Program-made: the position numbers and the translations under genes
The notes under the pieces: generated by a model
The model's input: the letters and a program-made list of their open reading frames with translations, nothing else
Told to the model about the DNA's origin: nothing
Databases searched by the model: none
NCBI GenBank assembly: GCA_050117315.1
Contig: JASFMY010000131.1
Location: forward strand, 1-19,175
Length of the DNA: 19,175 bases
Source of the DNA: JANQIV01 sp050117315
Lineage (GTDB): Bacteria > Bacteroidota > Ignavibacteria > Ignavibacteriales > Melioribacteraceae
Reading direction: 5' to 3'
In this document: positions 1-8,603 of the stretch, in pieces
Layout: each line of letters begins with the position of its first letter
How positions within the stretch are numbered: the first letter of the stretch is position 1

Positions 1-114
1 GAAGATAAAAGAACAAAGATAAAATTCCAATTTCATCATAGTACGTTTAAGATTTTGTTTGATTGGTTGTTTGATTGATTGAGTATTTTAATTCTACCAT
101 AGTGCGATTAATAC
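1..114. repeat. Duplicated old end of the array (partner at 2475-2580)
   Basis: Positions 1-114 and 2475-2580 are almost the same sequence. They differ by an 8-bp indel inside a GATT-rich stretch (around 61-84) and by one base near the right end (AATAC against AACAC). Each copy holds the same two degenerate repeats with a short spacer between them. To the right of position 114 and of 2580 the spacers are unrelated. The copy at 1 may extend beyond the window. Confidence 0.9.
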
Positions 115-564
115 CTTTTTTTCGTTATCTAATAATAATACCATTGATTCAATTTCAATTCTACTATAGTACGGATAAAACCAAGTAAAAAGATAAAAGT
201 AAAAAGAAGAAATTTTTTATTCTAACATAGCACGATTAAGAATTGGTTAGTTATCATATAGTACGGTTAACACTGAAACTTATCGGTGAGATTTAATACA
301 TTATCAAGTATTTCAGTTCTACCATAATACGATTAACACACGGATATACGCCAACCTACGTGACATCTTATAGCGAATTTCAATTCTACTATAGTGCGAT
401 TAACACTTCAACGATCAATTTGATTCGTCCTTTCGCAGTCTTATTTCAATTCTACTATAGTACGGATAAAACCAAGTAAAAAGATAAAAGTAAAAAGAAG
501 AAATTTTTTATTCTGACATAGCACGATTAAGAATTGGTTAGTTATCATATAGTACGATTAACAT
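24..564 (-). CRISPR. Decayed CRISPR array (about ten degenerate repeats)
   Basis: Copies of the 30-bp repeat of the main array, with substitutions, can be placed at 24-53, 85-114, 152-181, 213-242, 244-273, 310-339, 377-406, 443-472, 504-533 and 535-564. The spacers at 115-151, 274-309, 340-376 and 407-442 have normal lengths of 36-37 bp, so this was a real array. Other spacings are abnormal: the repeats at 213-242 and 244-273 nearly touch. Repeat orientation matches the main array, so the newer end faces right, where the array runs directly into the broken cas4 with no leader. Such decay is expected once adaptation and selection on the array are lost. The left end lies outside the window. 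Confidence 0.88.
152..273. repeat. 122-bp direct duplication inside the decayed array (partner 443-564)
   Basis: 152-273 and 443-564 match along their length with only a few substitutions, for example TCTAACATAG against TCTGACATAG, and the last repeat reads CGGTTAACAC against CGATTAACAT. Each copy contains three degenerate repeats, the last two almost abutting. The copies are separated by two repeats and three normal-length spacers, so the block moved or was copied through recombination between repeats. Confidence 0.9.
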
Positions 565-1002
565 CGGGAATGCTTTCACAACTGATTATGCTTTTAATCT
601 CTTCTCTTATATCAGCCAATTTTATTTTGTCATTATCGGATAGCTCAACGGTTTCCGTTTTACGTAATCTGGGATAATCAATTATCCCTTTAGCCCCTTT
701 AATTCCTTTACTCTCAAGAACACTTATATAAAACTTTACCTGCGCCATATATGACTTGCTTCCATTTTATCGGATTTCTTAATTTCATGTATAACTTTCT
801 CCTTGGTATCAAAATAATCAAGCACGATATAATCATCGCCGTCTGAAATTTGTATTTCATGTTTTTTGCGTTCATAAGTTGATTCACTAATGAATTTACC
901 CATTGCAACAGTATCGCTAAACTGCTCCTGTTCAATATTATGTGTGAACAGCCAAAGTTTGCGTTTACACAGAAAATAATACGCTATTTGAGTACCGGTC
1001 AT
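545..1002 (-). pseudogene. cas4: cas4 remnant: frameshifted and 3'-truncated
   Basis: Cas4 is a RecB-like nuclease that trims prespacers and helps choose PAMs during CRISPR adaptation. The N-terminal part (1002 to about 736) starts MTGTQIAYYFLCKRKLWLF, the typical Cas4 opening with its first iron-sulfur cysteine, and contains the nuclease segment VIHEIKKSDK. Near 745 an extra CG shifts the frame: the sequence should read ...HIWQVK but gives HIWRR-stop. The gene resumes in another frame (748 to 545) with QVKFYISVLESKGI and GAKGIIDYPRLRKTETVEL, both characteristic of Cas4. It then runs into a decayed CRISPR repeat at 535-564, so the last residues (VNRTI) are repeat-encoded. The C-terminal cysteine cluster is missing. 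With the frameshift and truncation, the product cannot be functional. No cas1 or cas2 follows. Confidence 0.9.
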
Positions 1003-1344
1003 GTTAATTAAGAATTGAAAGAAAAATTATTATTATAAAAATTAGTTAACAATTTATTGTGGTTGTACTTTACAAATAGTAAGGATATATTCATACTTAG
1101 TTGAAAAATAAAAAGAGAGACCCGCAAGATTTTAAGTTATTAAGTAATTTATCTACAAAAATTAGTATTTCTAAAAATGTTCTTGTAGCCCGCTATCCTT
1201 CACCTTCTATGAATGATTTTCTGTGGGGAGGAGATATAACTTAAACAAGTTCTAGTGCGAGTGAAATGAGTGTATTGAGAGCCTTGTCAGTTCTTAATGT
1301 CCCTGCTCTGTGCAAATGTATCCAGAACTTAGCAAATTAATTAC
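1003..1344. other. Intergenic stretch with an unassigned open frame
   Basis: There is no gene I can name here. On the plus strand the frame from 1101 stays open to a TAA at 1242-1244 and then continues open to 1340. It reads like protein in part (for example VLVARYPSPSMNDFLWGGDI at 1179-1238), which suggests an old gene fragment with one nonsense codon. On the minus strand another frame over 1240-1325 reads GTLRTDKALNTLISLALELV. I cannot tell which, if either, was coding. There is no start codon with a convincing ribosome binding site. Confidence 0.25.
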
Positions 1345-2193
1345 TTATGAACTATCATCAAGTTTATCCGGATTCTTGGTCAATTTTTTATCTTCTGCTT
1401 TTACTCTTCTTTCAAGTTTTTTTACATCTTCTTCTGCCGGTAGATCTTCCGGTGCTATTCCTCTTTCCAGTAAAAGATTTCGTACACTTTTATTATTTCT
1501 AATATGTTCCTAAGCAATTCGATTGCCTTTGTCAATGTTTTTATCTCTTACATTAAATATCGTAATTTCAGTAGCAAAATCTTTTGCTTTTATCGTTATT
1601 GTTGGTAGAAAATCAGCAAGCGGTTTATTTTGTTTTATTCCCAATTTACTTTTCATCTCAGAAGTGGACAATCCAAATAATGCTTTATCACCTTGACTTC
1701 TAATCTTCCCAAAATCTTTTTCATTGCCGGTACGTTCAAAAATCAATTCAGAAAACTCTTTTTCGGAAAGTGTTAACTTTTGACGCGCATTTAATCGTTC
1801 CCAATCTTTTATTCGTTTTTCAACTAACTCAAACTTCCTGGTTTGAACGGCAAAATAGTTTTGAGCAAACGCAATTGGTTCTTTTTTAGGATCACCGTTT
1901 TGTGCAATTAAATAACAGGCAAAACGTGTTAACATTAAATCATCTATTTCACGGTTTGTATCCGATCCGATCTTAACCTTTTTGTTGACGCTAACAAAAT
2001 GGTCCGAGATATTATGACCCCCAGCCTCGCATGAGGTTTTTGCTTTTGTTATTACTTTTATAAAATTACGTCATTCAGTATATCCAAGTAAATGTTGTAA
2101 ATCTCTGGCAAACCAAAATTCTATATTATTTTCTGTTTGATTTGAATGTGATTCAAAACTAGATGTTAATGTTTTTATTATTTCTTTTTTCAT
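1345..2193 (-). pseudogene. dinD: dinD-like DNA-damage-inducible protein D, two in-frame stops
   Basis: Read straight through on the minus strand from ATG at 2193 (AAGGAT upstream) to TAA at 1345-1347, this gives 282 codons in one frame, close to the length of E. coli DinD. The match is clear in the middle: LMLTRFACYLIAQNGDP, FAQNYFAVQTRKFEL, DKALFGLSTSEMKSKLG and KPLADFLPTITIKAKDFATE. Two nonsense codons break it. TGA at 2071-2073 (codon 41) sits where the family has Trp in GYTEWRNF; TAG at 1510-1512 (codon 228) comes just before EHIRNNKSVRNLLLERGI. TGA is used as a true stop by cas5 and cas7 here, so recoding to Trp is unlikely. DinD is an SOS-induced protein reported to act on RecA filaments. 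The uninterrupted frame points to recent inactivation. Confidence 0.88.
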
Positions 2194-2269
2194 TTTACAT
2201 CCTTATTGAAGTGAATTCAAAATTAAGAATTATTTATCATGTTCTTTAATATATCTTTTTCTGATGTAA

Positions 2270-2455
2270 TAGAGTTTCTGCAAAATTAGATATCTAAACG
2301 TTTTGTCATTTCGACCGGAGGGAGAAATCTTTGAAATCGTGCTTTAATTGAAAGATTTCCCGCCAAAAAGATACGCCAAAGACGCACAGGCGGCGGACAG
2401 GCTCACCCAAAAAACGGGTTCGAACCGACAATTTTTTTATTTTGCAGAAACTATA
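2270..2455. mobile_element. Palindromic MITE-like element, copy 1 (long form)
   Basis: The ends are inverted: GAGTTTCTGCAAAAT at the left and ATTTTGCAGAAACT at the right, with TA flanks as in IS630/mariner-type insertions. Inside, a second palindrome runs from TGTCATTTCGACC to GGTTCGAACCGACA, with AGAAATCTTT facing AAAGATTTC. This is the longest of the four copies, with an extra GC-rich insert (about 2361-2404). It codes for no protein, so it would depend on a transposase elsewhere. Its right end abuts the second half of a CRISPR repeat (CTATAGTACGGTTAAGAC). Confidence 0.75.
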
Positions 2456-2527
2456 GTACGGTTAAGACAAGGGCGAAGATAAAAGAACAAAGATAAAATT
2501 CCAATTTCATCATAGTACGTTTAAGAT
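2451..2527 (-). CRISPR. Degenerate old-end CRISPR repeats, one cut by an element
   Basis: 2451-2467 is the right half of a CRISPR repeat (CTATAGTACGGTTAAGAC), whose left half is replaced by the palindromic element. A second degenerate repeat lies at 2498-2527. The interval to the next repeat (2528-2550) is only 23 bp, shorter than any spacer in the intact array. These are the oldest units of the main array. Confidence 0.75.
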
Positions 2528-2550
2528 TTTGTTTGATTGGTTGATTGAGT

Positions 2551-5243
2551 ATTTTAATTCTACCATAGTGCGATTAACACAAAAAACATAGGTAAATAAA
2601 ATGACAATAGCACAAATATTTCAATTCTACTATAGTACGATTAACACAGAAAGATTTTTATTACACCCACAACGATACACCGATTTCAATTCTACTATAG
2701 TACGATTAACACGAATAAATACTACTATTACTGCAACGATCAGCCAGTATTTCAATTCTACTATAGTACGATTAACACCGAGCCAATACTGAAAGTCCAG
2801 CAGAGAGTACATCAATTTCAATTCTACTATAGTACGATTAACACCTCTATACCAACTCCGCACCAGCTCCGCTTGAATAGTCATTTCAATTCTACTATAG
2901 TACGATTAACACCGAGCCAATACTGAAAGTCCAGCAGAGAGTACATCAATTTCAATTCTACTATAGTACGATTAACACTTATGCTCTGACTCAAGAGCTT
3001 CTGCTCTTTTTCTGAATTTCAATTCTACTATAGTACGATTAACACGTCGTAAACGATCTAGGCGTTCCTCTTACGGAATTTTATTTCAATTCTACTATAG
3101 TACGATTAACACTCACGTAACTGAAGTTGCCGAAGTGCTTTTTCAATAATTTCAATTCTACTATAGTACGATTAACACCATTCCAAACTCTAATGTTATA
3201 TTTAGAATGCGCAATTTCAATTCTACTATAGTACGATTAACACCGCAATCGAACATCTTCGAAATCACCGAGCAGAGCTCATTTCAATTCTACTATAGTA
3301 CGATTAACACCCTCTCATTGAATTAAACGCTTCGCTCAAATTAAAAAATTTCAATTCTACTATAGTACGATTAACACCTGACGTGTTTGGATTAGCCGGC
3401 ACGACGTAGCCTTATTTCAATTCTACTATAGTACGATTAACACCCGATCCTCTCTTGACGACTGCGAATGCGATGAGGTATTTCAATTCTACTATAGTAC
3501 GATTAACACCGATGCGACAAGTAGCGCTTGATATAAGTATAGACTATTTCAATTCTACTATAGTACGATTAACACTAGTGATGAAGATTCTCAAACAAAA
3601 GCAGGTAAAGTAATTTCAATTCTACTATAGTACGATTAACACGAAGTACTGGTAACAATTATAAATAACTTAAGATAATTTCAATTCTACTATAGTACGA
3701 TTAACACTTGGATTAGGTCAGAATGATGAGGATGAATTCTTTGGTATTTCAATTCTACTATAGTACGATTAACACTAGCAAGCCTTGTTTGGAGTGTCCA
3801 TTTGCTATTACAACATTTCAATTCTACTATAGTACGATTAACACATGATAGTATTGAGTATAATGATAAAAATGTTAATATATTTCAATTCTACTATAGT
3901 ACGATTAACACGTAGAATGTTAAAATTCTGTTAAGGGTTCTGGTCGAATTTCAATTCTACTATAGTACGATTAACACCCTCTCATTGAATTAAACGCTTC
4001 ACTAAAGCTTAAAAATTTCAATTCTACTATAGTACGATTAACACAGTGAGCCGACTGACATTTTGTTGTCAACCGTCAATATTTCAATTCTACTATAGTA
4101 CGATTAACACCACGATAAGCGGGTCGGTAGATGGATCAGTGATGATCATTTCAATTCTACTATAGTACGATTAACACCGAGTGTTCGTGAGAAACTCATG
4201 AACTGTAGCTTGATTTCAATTCTACTATAGTACGATTAACACCGCTCAGATTAATATGCAATCCAACCATCTGCAATTATTTCAATTCTACTATAGTACG
4301 ATTAACACGAGCGCCGAACAATTCGTTGATAGGTACTGCATATGCATTTCAATTCTACTATAGTACGATTAACACTTAATCCGGCCACTGGAGACAGTAT
4401 GCCTTTTAATGAATTTCAATTCTACTATAGTACGATTAACACCTTGCCGTAACCATCGCTGTAAGATGTCACGTTCGTATTTCAATTCTACTATAGTACG
4501 ATTAACACCCTTTAGCATTGGGGTGGATAGGTATTGCCAAAGCTTATTTCAATTCTACTATAGTACGATTAACACAGACTGGAATTTCCTTTGTAAAGCT
4601 TTTGATAAAACATTTCAATTCTACTATAGTACGATTAACACGAGAGCAATGGTTGATACTACTTACACGCTATCACTACATTTCAATTCTACTATAGTAC
4701 GATTAACACCGTAAAAAACTTTTTCGAAAAACCCGACTTTAACAACATTTCAATTCTACTATAGTACGATTAACACCCTATGCCTAGATGCTGAAGGTTT
4801 AGTCGCTATTTCATTTCAATTCTACTATAGTACGATTAACACGAAGATAAATTCACAACTTCGGCTCGCAGTATATAAGATTTCAATTCTACTATAGTAC
4901 GATTAACACTTAGACCGCTCTTAATTGAGCGGTCTGGTTGATTGCTATTTCAATTCTACTATAGTACGATTAACACCGGAATAGTAATGGCTGAACCTCT
5001 ATCACCGTACTGAATTTCAATTCTACTATAGTACGATTAACACTATTTAGAGAAAAACGAAAAAGCTTAAGGACACAAAGATTTCAATTCTACTATAGTA
5101 CGATTAACACCAAGTACCGCCGTTCAAAAGGGTATAATTTATTTAAATTTCAATTCTACTATAGTACGATTAACACTGTTGATTGTAATATGTGATTACG
5201 GTTAGCGAGTGGTATTTCAATTCTACTATAGTACGATTAACAC
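2551..5243 (-). CRISPR. Type I-B CRISPR array, 40 apparently identical repeats plus a degenerate end repeat
   Basis: The 30-bp repeat, plus-strand start ATTTCAATTCTACTATAG and end TACGATTAACAC, occurs 40 times from 2618 to 5243, with 39 spacers of 35-39 bp. A further repeat at 2551-2580 differs at three bases and marks the old end. Read on the minus strand, the repeat starts GTGTTAATCG and ends AATTGAAAT, giving the usual type I-B 8-nt crRNA handle ATTGAAAT; the TACTATAGTA core is self-complementary. Transcription is therefore leftward from the leader at 5244-5378, in the cas direction. One spacer is present twice (2779-2814 and 2913-2948), and 3311-3347 and 3978-4014 are near-identical. Clean repeats suggest that the array grew and was maintained recently. 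Confidence 0.97.
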
Positions 5244-5378
5244 GGCCCGAAATCCGGGCTTTTTAGGGCATATTCACAGCTTTTTTTACTAACTGCATCG
5301 TCGACCCCAAATAGTGCAAAAACCCCGGGGGATCGACGACTTTGGCATTTTACCAACTCTTTCTTAAAAACTCCTTGG
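5244..5378 (-). promoter_or_regulatory. CRISPR leader between cas3 and the first repeat
   Basis: This 135-bp non-coding stretch lies between the cas3 stop and the newest repeat, where a leader is expected. It contains an imperfect palindrome at 5300-5340 (arms GTCGACCCC and GGGGGATCGAC around a CCCCGGGG core and an A-rich centre). A small hairpin, GCCCG-AAATC-CGGGC, lies at 5245-5259 right beside the first repeat, followed on the plus strand by TTTTT. I recall similar GTCGA/CCCC palindromes from other type I-B leaders but could not check this. No confident promoter boxes were identified. Confidence 0.7.
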
Positions 5379-7652
5379 CTATAGCTCTTCATGAAAATCA
5401 TGGAAATATAGCCCTCTTTTCGAATTATAAAATTTGCTATTAACAACCCAAAGGGCTTGCTTCTTATCTTCTCCGATATAAAATGTTGCTTGGTCAATAA
5501 ATCCATTCTTCTTTGCTTGGTAAAGCTCGTAATCATAACATTGAACACCATGCCTAATTTGAAACCGTCTAAACTCACTTCTGTTCTGAAAGTAATAATC
5601 ATTGTTAAATAGATCTACATCTACATAAACTGTATACTGGGGAGCAATATCACGACTTTTCCATTCTATTGTATTATCATCATCAATATCAAGTTGATCT
5701 GCTGGCAAAATCAGCCAATTGGAAATAAATAGTTTTTTTAATTCCTCCATATTATTCAGAATATAATTTGGCATTTCATTTTTCATTTGGGGATAAATCT
5801 TATCAACCAAGTCGACCAGCATTTCGGAAGTATAATCTTTTTCTAATAGCAAATCCGATGAATCCATCAATACTTTTGAAACTTTCCAATTCTTATTTAT
5901 GAAGTGACCATAAGGAGCGCAATAGAAATAGTAATCTCCGTTTCGACCTTCTTTCATTGGATTAATAACGTATAATTTGCCTTTATTAAGACTAAACCGT
6001 GATAATCTTCCTGCTCTCTGAACTAATCTATCAATTGGACAAATATCACTGATCATTATATCAGCACTTATATTAACGCTCAATTCACCTATTTGAGTCA
6101 AAATTGCTACTCCAAATTGCTTCCCTTTTTTCCAAGTTTCCTTGCCAAGCATTTTAGTCAATTTTCCCTCAATGTTTACTTTGTCGGGTTCGGTAAATCG
6201 ACTATGATACATAACAACATTTTTATGTGTAAATGATGACGATTTCTTGTAAAACCAATCATAATATGCTTGGGCTCTGCTTACCGTGTTAGCGTAAATT
6301 ATTAGTGGATTTTCTTTCATTCCTTCTTCTAAGATGTTTACTATGTTCTTTGAAATTAACAAATCGTCTTTCCTAATGACTTGGCATCGTGGTCTTTTAA
6401 TATCAGAGATATCTTCATAAATTTTGTTCAATTGAAAACCCGATTGTGAATAAAATTTTAGGGCTGACTTGGGAACAGTTGCACTCATCAAGAGAACAGG
6501 AACTTTTAGTAAACGCAAAGCTTGAAGAAGAATTAGGATATTATGTTGTGTAAATTCATCATAAAAATCGGCTTCATCAATTACCAAACATGAATGAGCC
6601 ATATTGAAAAAGGTGGAATGATGATCCTCTCTTGTACCAGTTAAAGCAATACATAAATGATCAATAGTGGTTACAGATATAGGTGTTTCTAAAAGTCGAG
6701 CCAATTCTTGGTCTTTATCAATTAATGATTGTTCTTCAGATGTCAAGTGATTAGTATCTCTAATCCTTTGGAACCAGACACTTGAATGATATAAACCCAC
6801 TTGGCTTAACCTTTCAGCTGCTGTAATCGATAAAGCATTTGCTGTAAATCTAGTTGGCATTGCAATTACTAATCTGTCTGCTCTTTCATTTGCAATTTGA
6901 TGTTTTGCCCAAAGTAACGATGCATCAGTTTTTCCCGAACCTGTAGGAGCCCGTAATATTGCAAATGGTTCGTCTTTAAGGTCATCAATAATAAGTTGAA
7001 CTCCACGTTTAGTTTTATATTCTTTAGGAAACTCATAATTAAACGGAAGAATTTTAGGTAATTCCTTATCCTCTTCTTTTGCACTTGCGCGATGGTCTGC
7101 CAATTGAAGAAAAGAACGAGGACCTGCAAACTCATATCTTAACAAAAGTGCTTTTTTAAACTGTTCATTCTTAGAAATTTTATATAACACTTCATTTTTT
7201 AAGCCTTTGAAATGACTCCAGATATCTTTTGCTTGAGGTATTTCTTTTTCCCATCTATATTCTTCACTTTCAGCAAGTTTACCATGATGAGCACCGATTG
7301 CTGCTTTAACCGAATCTGATAAATCTTGTAGTTGGGGATGAATCAAAGAAGCAATTTCATGACGGAATTTTGCATTTCGCAAATGATGCATATTTGATTT
7401 ATTATTTGTTGATTTGAATATTTCAAAATCCTTCTGACAAGCTGTTTGCCACCTTTGATGTTTCTTCCCGATATCATGATACTTTGCAGCACTTTTTACT
7501 CTCTTTGCTAAATCTTTCCCAACTATAGTTTTATATTTTTTTTGAACGAACGGACGAGATATAAGAATTTCTATAGTCTCGTCCTCAACATGTTTTAAAT
7601 GTTCATCAACCGAAATGTCAAGAGTTGGTTTTGCTAAATATTTTGTCTTCAT
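5379..7652 (-). CDS. cas3: CRISPR-associated helicase/nuclease Cas3
   Basis: Cas3 is recruited by target-bound Cascade; it nicks the displaced strand with its HD domain and degrades DNA while translocating. Residues below count from an upstream GTG at 7664. HD domain: H22/H25, H63-D64 in KYHDIGKKH, H102, H126-H127 in GAHHGKL, and LADHRAS at 188-194. Helicase: Walker A APTGSGKT at 239-246, DEAD at 363-366 in VIDEADFYDEF, SAT at 394-396, and motif VI QRAGRLSR at 549-556. The length (about 757 residues) is normal for a full HD-helicase Cas3. I prefer ATG at 7652, 1 bp after the cas7 stop and preceded by GTGAAGAG; the GTG at 7664 would overlap cas7 by 11 bp. It is the last gene before the leader and is evidently co-transcribed with cas7. 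All motifs look intact. Confidence 0.96.
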   Translation of the reverse strand: MKTKYLAKPTLDISVDEHLKHVEDETIEILISRPFVQKKYKTIVGKDLAKRVKSAAKYHDIGKKHQRWQTACQKDFEIFKSTNNKSNMHHLRNAKFRHEIASLIHPQLQDLSDSVKAAIGAHHGKLAESEEYRWEKEIPQAKDIWSHFKGLKNEVLYKISKNEQFKKALLLRYEFAGPRSFLQLADHRASAKEEDKELPKILPFNYEFPKEYKTKRGVQLIIDDLKDEPFAILRAPTGSGKTDASLLWAKHQIANERADRLVIAMPTRFTANALSITAAERLSQVGLYHSSVWFQRIRDTNHLTSEEQSLIDKDQELARLLETPISVTTIDHLCIALTGTREDHHSTFFNMAHSCLVIDEADFYDEFTQHNILILLQALRLLKVPVLLMSATVPKSALKFYSQSGFQLNKIYEDISDIKRPRCQVIRKDDLLISKNIVNILEEGMKENPLIIYANTVSRAQAYYDWFYKKSSSFTHKNVVMYHSRFTEPDKVNIEGKLTKMLGKETWKKGKQFGVAILTQIGELSVNISADIMISDICPIDRLVQRAGRLSRFSLNKGKLYVINPMKEGRNGDYYFYCAPYGHFINKNWKVSKVLMDSSDLLLEKDYTSEMLVDLVDKIYPQMKNEMPNYILNNMEELKKLFISNWLILPADQLDIDDDNTIEWKSRDIAPQYTVYVDVDLFNNDYYFQNRSEFRRFQIRHGVQCYDYELYQAKKNGFIDQATFYIGEDKKQALWVVNSKFYNSKRGLYFHDFHEEL

Positions 7653-7653
7653 T

Positions 7654-8583
7654 TCACTCTTCACTTAGGTTAAAAGCTTCAGCAAAAGTCATTACCTGTG
7701 AATTAGGTTCGCATGGATCAAAAAGTGTTGTCTTATTTTCATTCAACAAACTGAGAGCCTCTCTATATGCTTTATCAACGCTTTTATCTCCTTGTGTGTC
7801 ATTGCCCAAAAAGTATTGTGCCTTTCGGTCTTTTATTTCAGCAATAATGTTTGTTTTTTCTATTTCTTCTGCTTGGAAATATCGACTTGCTTTCCTACTC
7901 AATTTTGTATCGAATATTATAAGAACTTTTTGAGGTTCTCCGCAAGCAGCATTTCGTGCTTGATTAGCATAATCTGTAATTGAACGTGTCGCCTCTAAAA
8001 ATAATTTAACCCTACGTTTTCTTTCATTTTCTTGGACATGTTTAATGTATTCCGTTTCAAGATGGAACCCTCCGTCATCATAAGTAAAACGCTTTGAAAT
8101 ACTTAACGAACTTATATCTAGAAAGAAATTCATAACCATTAAATCCATTTGGCTGAATTCTCTCGTAGCAAGACTATGCTCCCTATCCATATTTTTTAGC
8201 TTCAGAAGCAAATCTCTTCCAATTTGACTTTCTCCTTGAGCTATTGCCGGGGTAACTGATAATGGAGATGTACGTCGCCCTGTGTAATTTCCTCCGTTTG
8301 GATCCATGAAACCGCCTAAGTCCGATCTTAGATTTGATTCAATACGATTGTCAATGCCATCACCATTAGAAACATACGTAGAACCTCTTTGGGAATCAGC
8401 CCAATTTAATCTTTCAAGTGCACTAAATAACGCATGTCTTTGCATTTGCCCTGATATGTATACCCTTTCATCAGGTCTTCTTTTTATTGAAGAAACGTTA
8501 CCTAAAAGTTTCTCCCCAGCGTTAGCTATGTGGTTTTCCATTGGGGCTAAAAATGTTACTAATATTCCTTTAATATTTTGCAT
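7654..8583 (-). CDS. cas7: Type I-B Cascade backbone protein Cas7 (DevR/Csp1-like)
   Basis: Cas7 forms the helical backbone that coats the crRNA guide. The 309-residue protein starts MQNIKGILVTFLAPMENHIA and carries the DevR-family signature SSIKRRPDERVYISGQMQRH at about 31-50, followed by a glycine-containing segment (RSDLGGFMDPNGGNY, about 86-100). The opening and the signature resemble the Csp1 (PGING-type) branch of type I-B; that subgroup is from memory. ATG at 8583 is preceded by AAGGAAA. It sits 20 bp after cas8 and ends 1 bp before the preferred cas3 start, so translation is probably coupled. No missing or broken segments are seen. Confidence 0.92.
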   Translation of the reverse strand: MQNIKGILVTFLAPMENHIANAGEKLLGNVSSIKRRPDERVYISGQMQRHALFSALERLNWADSQRGSTYVSNGDGIDNRIESNLRSDLGGFMDPNGGNYTGRRTSPLSVTPAIAQGESQIGRDLLLKLKNMDREHSLATREFSQMDLMVMNFFLDISSLSISKRFTYDDGGFHLETEYIKHVQENERKRRVKLFLEATRSITDYANQARNAACGEPQKVLIIFDTKLSRKASRYFQAEEIEKTNIIAEIKDRKAQYFLGNDTQGDKSVDKAYREALSLLNENKTTLFDPCEPNSQVMTFAEAFNLSEE

Positions 8584-8603
8584 GATTATTTTTCCTTATG
8601 TTT

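Noticed and set aside
2071..2073. TGA in the dinD-like gene read as Trp by a recoded genetic code
   Set aside because: TGA is the true stop of cas5 and cas7, with tightly coupled downstream starts, so it is not a sense codon here.
2601..4714. Short ORFs across the array on both strands (NSTIVRLTP- and VNRTIVELK-type peptides)
   Set aside because: They are translations of the 30-bp CRISPR repeat, not genes.
5237..5602. Minus-strand ORF extending from the leader into cas3
   Set aside because: It overlaps the well-supported cas3 frame and the leader; the composition is that of a shadow frame.
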